Assembly (NCBI GenBank): GCA_025093985.1
Contig: JACAAK010000011.1
Coordinates: 1,488,001 to 1,552,000 of the forward strand
Direction: 5' to 3'
From: Calvatia gigantea
Lineage: Eukaryota > Basidiomycota > Agaricomycetes > Agaricales > Lycoperdaceae
DNA length: 64,000 nucleotides
The position numbers and the translations under genes were made by a program. The notes beneath the pieces are model-generated. The model was not told the origin of the DNA. It was given only the letters and a program-made list of their open reading frames with translations, and made no database searches. Position 1 is the first letter of the stretch. Each line of letters begins with the position of its first letter. Below are positions 61,701 to 64,000 of the stretch, piece after piece.

Positions 61701-62280
61701 AAATAACGCCGCTTCCACACTATGATCATATCAAGAAAAGATGAAACGGACACATGATAACAGCAAAATGAACATGAGGACATACCAGATCAACGATGAA
61801 GTATGGTTAGAAAACACCAACATCCATACCAATCAGCCATCAAAGAAGCTAGGCCAGAAAAGGTATGGACCTTTCCAAATTAAGAAAAAAATAGGAGAAG
61901 CGGCATATCGGCTAGCAATACCAGAAGGATGGGCCATCTATGATGTATTCAATGAACAGCTGTTAACCCCAACACAGAGAGCATCATTCCACATCCAGAA
62001 AGAAGCACCAGCGCCCGAGCCAATGATCATCAACAATGAAGAAGAATATGAAGTAGAAGAAGTCCGAGGGAAGCGATGAAAAGGAAGGGGATATCAATTC
62101 CTTATACACTGGAAAGGATACAGCAACGAAGAAGATATATGGATAGTGGAGTCAAATTTGCAAAATGCCCGAGATGCAATAACGGAGTACCACAAAAGGC
62201 ATCCAGAGGATACCTATAAAAAGGGGGGCAAGAAATCCAGAAAACCATCAGTCAAGTCAACCCCTAGACAAAAATACTAG
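58699..62280 (+). pseudogene. family B pol, single frame with seven nonsense codons
   Basis: Lies in the -1 frame to gag. Protease DSG is at 58885-58893. RT covers about 59450-60000 with FNKLDIIWGY and YMDN (59875-59886) where other copies have YMDD. RNase H has [24 protein letters not shown] and TDHENLKYY. Integrase shows the zinc region (GHPGQHRMIKL ... CQSCQRNK) and core residues D (VSIDLIGPLP), D (VLSDQGPQF) and E (GQTERINRE). The integrase C-terminal part is KLGQKRYGPFQIKKKIGE, followed by a chromodomain (EYEVEEV ... FLIHWKGYSNEEDIW). Nonsense codons: TGA at 59587, 59977, 60145, 60373, 61723 and 62077, and TAA at 61420. The true end is TAG 62278-62280. Confidence 0.9.
58720..58727 (+). 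promoter_or_regulatory. candidate -1 ribosomal frameshift site, gag/pol
   Basis: GGATTTTT inside the gag/pol overlap (58699-58744). Gag reads GAT TTT TCC and pol reads GGA TTT TTC, so a TTT-decoding tRNA can re-pair one base back. The same eight bases occur at the gag/pol switch of the other copies (9851-9858; 20276-20283; 3418-3425 minus). Function is inferred. Confidence 0.5.
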
Positions 62281-62286
62281 CCAAAC

Positions 62287-63273
62287 ATGTCCTCCCAAGC
62301 CAACCGCATCTCTATCAACTCCCTCGTCCACCCCAACCCGACCATGATCTCCTCAGTCCCCCTCCCAAAGCCAGGCAACAGCCACGCGCCTGCACCCCAA
62401 GGTACCCATTATAACCTCGCAACCACCCTGTCCCTGGCACAAGGACTCCTCGAGGCCCTCCTTAAAGATGTCAACAAAGCCACAAACGATGAAGTAGAAA
62501 CAATCACGGCCCAAAACAAACGACTCACAGTAAACCGTCACATCACCCTCGCCACCGCTTGCATCACCTTCGCAGACATGTACGCTGGGTTCGCCAATGC
62601 ATCATCCTCCACAAGCCAGCATATCCCCGCCATCTTCCGCGCATTAGAATTATCCACCCTTACATCCAGTGAACAAAACTGGGTTCACAGTCTCCAAAGT
62701 CGTGTTGACCTCGCTCTAGAGGTATTCAACCACCTCGATATCGCCGACATCTTCTTAGAACTCGCAGACGTCGCTATGAACTTACTAGGATGCGACAAAA
62801 CCACAGAAGATCCAGACATTGATCAACTTGTTACATGCATCAGAATCACTCTTACCGACCTACACACCACCATCCGTTCCCCACCAGCCAAACGAGCAGA
62901 CACGTCCATGGACGAAGAAACCACTGTCTCAATGAAAGAGGAAGTCAATGCACTCCGACGATTCATAAAGACCATCACCCCACCACAGATCGTATCGGTT
63001 TTTCTCCCACCAACAAGATTCTGCAGTGTACTACCAGGCCAAGAAAAGGACCAACATTATTGGAAAGCGATAGTCAAGAGTTACTGGGACAACTCAACCA
63101 CCACCGAGTTCCCCTTCAACGGAGTCCCAGTCCCTATCCGTCAAGATGGCCACAGCCACTTGCCCGTCTTCTTCGCACGCTCCAATGAAGGAAAGTACCT
63201 CATCAGAGCCACCAAGAAAGCCCTCGCCGCAGCCGTAGTCAATGGGGAGTTCGATGAACTTCCTGAGGCATGA
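62287..63273 (+). CDS. family B ORF3, intact 328-residue protein of unknown function
   Basis: ATG 62287 lies 6 nt after the pol TAG, in the same frame as pol, and the frame runs without interruption to TGA 63271-63273, 18 bp before the 3' LTR. Residues 1-40 are Ser/Pro-rich. Residues about 40-200 look all-helical with regular hydrophobic spacing (YNLATTLSLAQGLLEALL, ALEVFNHLDIADIFLELADV). Residues about 205-230 are a charged linker (MDEETTVSMKEE). Residues 230-328 look mixed (IVSVFLPPTRF, HYWKAIVKSYWDN, FPFNGVPVPI, LPVFFARSNEGKYLI). I see no signal peptide, membrane segment, zinc motif or known envelope, gag or nuclease motif. A decayed full-length homologue is at 11471-12455. Confidence 0.75.
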   Translation: MSSQANRISINSLVHPNPTMISSVPLPKPGNSHAPAPQGTHYNLATTLSLAQGLLEALLKDVNKATNDEVETITAQNKRLTVNRHITLATACITFADMYAGFANASSSTSQHIPAIFRALELSTLTSSEQNWVHSLQSRVDLALEVFNHLDIADIFLELADVAMNLLGCDKTTEDPDIDQLVTCIRITLTDLHTTIRSPPAKRADTSMDEETTVSMKEEVNALRRFIKTITPPQIVSVFLPPTRFCSVLPGQEKDQHYWKAIVKSYWDNSTTTEFPFNGVPVPIRQDGHSHLPVFFARSNEGKYLIRATKKALAAAVVNGEFDELPEA

Positions 63274-63291
63274 AGTCTAATCGGAGGGTAT

Positions 63292-63600
63292 TGTTATGAG
63301 TTTTCACCAATCATAACGCGTTCCGTGCCATTCTACATTCCTAACTATCTGTGTACCTGTTTCAGTTGTTTTTAGTCCAGCGTTCTCTGAAGATATGACT
63401 CGTACCAACTACCATGCCTTGACCAGACGTTTCATGTAGTTACTCCATCCGTTCAACCGGATAGCTTTAGACATATTTAAGTGTACATACACCCTTCTGT
63501 ATTCGGTATGCTTAACCACCTTCTGTTCTCCTTCCCTTACTCGCCCTCAAGACTTAGCCAGAGCTGCAACCTGAGGTCTAAACCGACTAAGGTCGTAACA
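63292..63600 (+). repeat. 3' LTR of the complete family B element
   Basis: 309 bp, followed directly by the TSD copy CAACC (63601-63605). Preceded by the purine-rich stretch TCGGAGGGTA (about 63281-63290), the likely plus-strand primer site. Confidence 0.95.
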
Positions 63601-63605
63601 CAACC

Positions 63606-64000
63606 TGGGAGACAGTGGTGCCTTTGGTCCACTTGATACCCTGTCTGACCCATGTTGTGAATGCATGCACTACGCACAGCAGTCCTACATGATGCTGACA
63701 CATTGTTACCCGTTCTTGGTTTTTGATATGGCAAACTGTCATCTCCAGTCTAGTTCGACCGCTTTAGGTCCGCTCCCCATTCTGGGTTGCAGCAGAACTG
63801 TTCCGCTCTGGTTGCTCCACCTCTGTTCTGGTATTCTCACTCTGATCGACGACGACGCTTTGGGCTTTCTGGGATTCTCTTCAGATCTGCCTCAGTAATT
63901 TACTATATGATGTATCATTTACGCTGAGCATTATGCTCCACTTTGCTGGTGAATTAGCTGGTCTTCATGACCGCAATAAAACCGCAGTGTCAGGAAAATT
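63606..64000. other. no gene seen
   Basis: Frame 63665-63898 has no recognisable domain. Nothing supported up to the window end. Confidence 0.25.

Larger units (their letters stand above)
57158..63600 (+). mobile_element. complete family B Ty3/gypsy chromodomain retrotransposon, TSD CAACC
   Basis: 6,443 bp with 309-bp LTRs at both ends and the 5-bp target duplication CAACC at 57153-57157 and 63601-63605. Order: LTR, primer-binding site candidate, gag (57548-58744), pol in the -1 frame (protease, RT, RNase H, integrase, chromodomain; to TAG 62278-62280), ORF3 (62287-63273), 18 bp, LTR. Gag carries two in-frame nonsense codons and pol seven, and the RT catalytic motif is YMDN, so it cannot move on its own. 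No frame-shifting indel was found in 3.5 kb of pol. Confidence 0.95.

Noticed and set aside
57548..62280. TGA as a sense codon (alternative genetic code)
   Set aside because: Host genes here end in TGA normally (beta-glucosidase, prp3) and different copies have TGA at different positions, so the codons are mutations.

Overview
The window looks like nuclear DNA of a mushroom-forming basidiomycete (Agaricomycetes). The genes carry many short introns of about 50-60 bp with GT..AG ends. The gene content also fits: a GH1 beta-glucosidase, a DUF6699-type protein, an HNH_2-like protein, a copper-radical (glyoxal) oxidase, an F-box protein, and the housekeeping genes mrpl16 and prp3. Ty3/gypsy chromodomain LTR retrotransposons fill both flanks.

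Layout. (1) Positions 1-24,018 are a nested, rearranged block of two Ty3/gypsy families, called A (LTR about 658 bp) and B (LTR about 307-309 bp) here. An A element on the minus strand (1-6343) sits inside the RNase H region of a minus-strand B copy (6344-8676). That B copy abuts a plus-strand B copy (8677-11118), and the two share an apparently identical inverted repeat of about 987 bp. Next comes a minus-strand B element with LTRs at 11139-11445 and 23707-24013 and the target duplication ATTAT on both sides, which encloses plus-strand A sequence. (2) Positions 24,019-29,460 hold a satellite of about 101-bp units, interrupted by a solo LTR with TSD AGAAA and by a 3' fragment of family A that includes an intact extra ORF. 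(3) Positions 29,461-52,194 are a gene island: beta-glucosidase, DUF6699 protein, HNH-like gene, the divergent pair mrpl16/prp3, glyoxal oxidase, and an F-box gene. (4) Positions 52,195-57,150 hold no recognisable protein gene, only a tRNA-like sequence, a possible hAT end and an LTR remnant. (5) Positions 57,158-63,600 are a structurally complete family B element with TSD CAACC.

The most notable biology is in the retrotransposons. Both families carry an extra ORF (ORF3) after the chromodomain that I do not recognise. In family B it lies in the same frame as pol, 6 nt after the pol TAG stop. It is free of stops in the complete element, although gag and pol there carry nine nonsense codons. 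Both families place gag and pol in a -1 relationship at a shared GGATTTTT. The two LTRs of the complete B element differ at 13 sites, all transitions and mostly at CpG-derived positions, which points to methylation-linked decay.

Caution: several repeat stretches (7797-8676, 14290-14682, 16424-17380, 20770-21960) are indel-rich copies of sequence found clean elsewhere in the window. The conserved prp3 gene also needs about four single-base corrections to read through. Residual long-read assembly error or misassembly is therefore a live explanation for part of the mosaic structure. All gene models are read by eye from the sequence; no database search was run.
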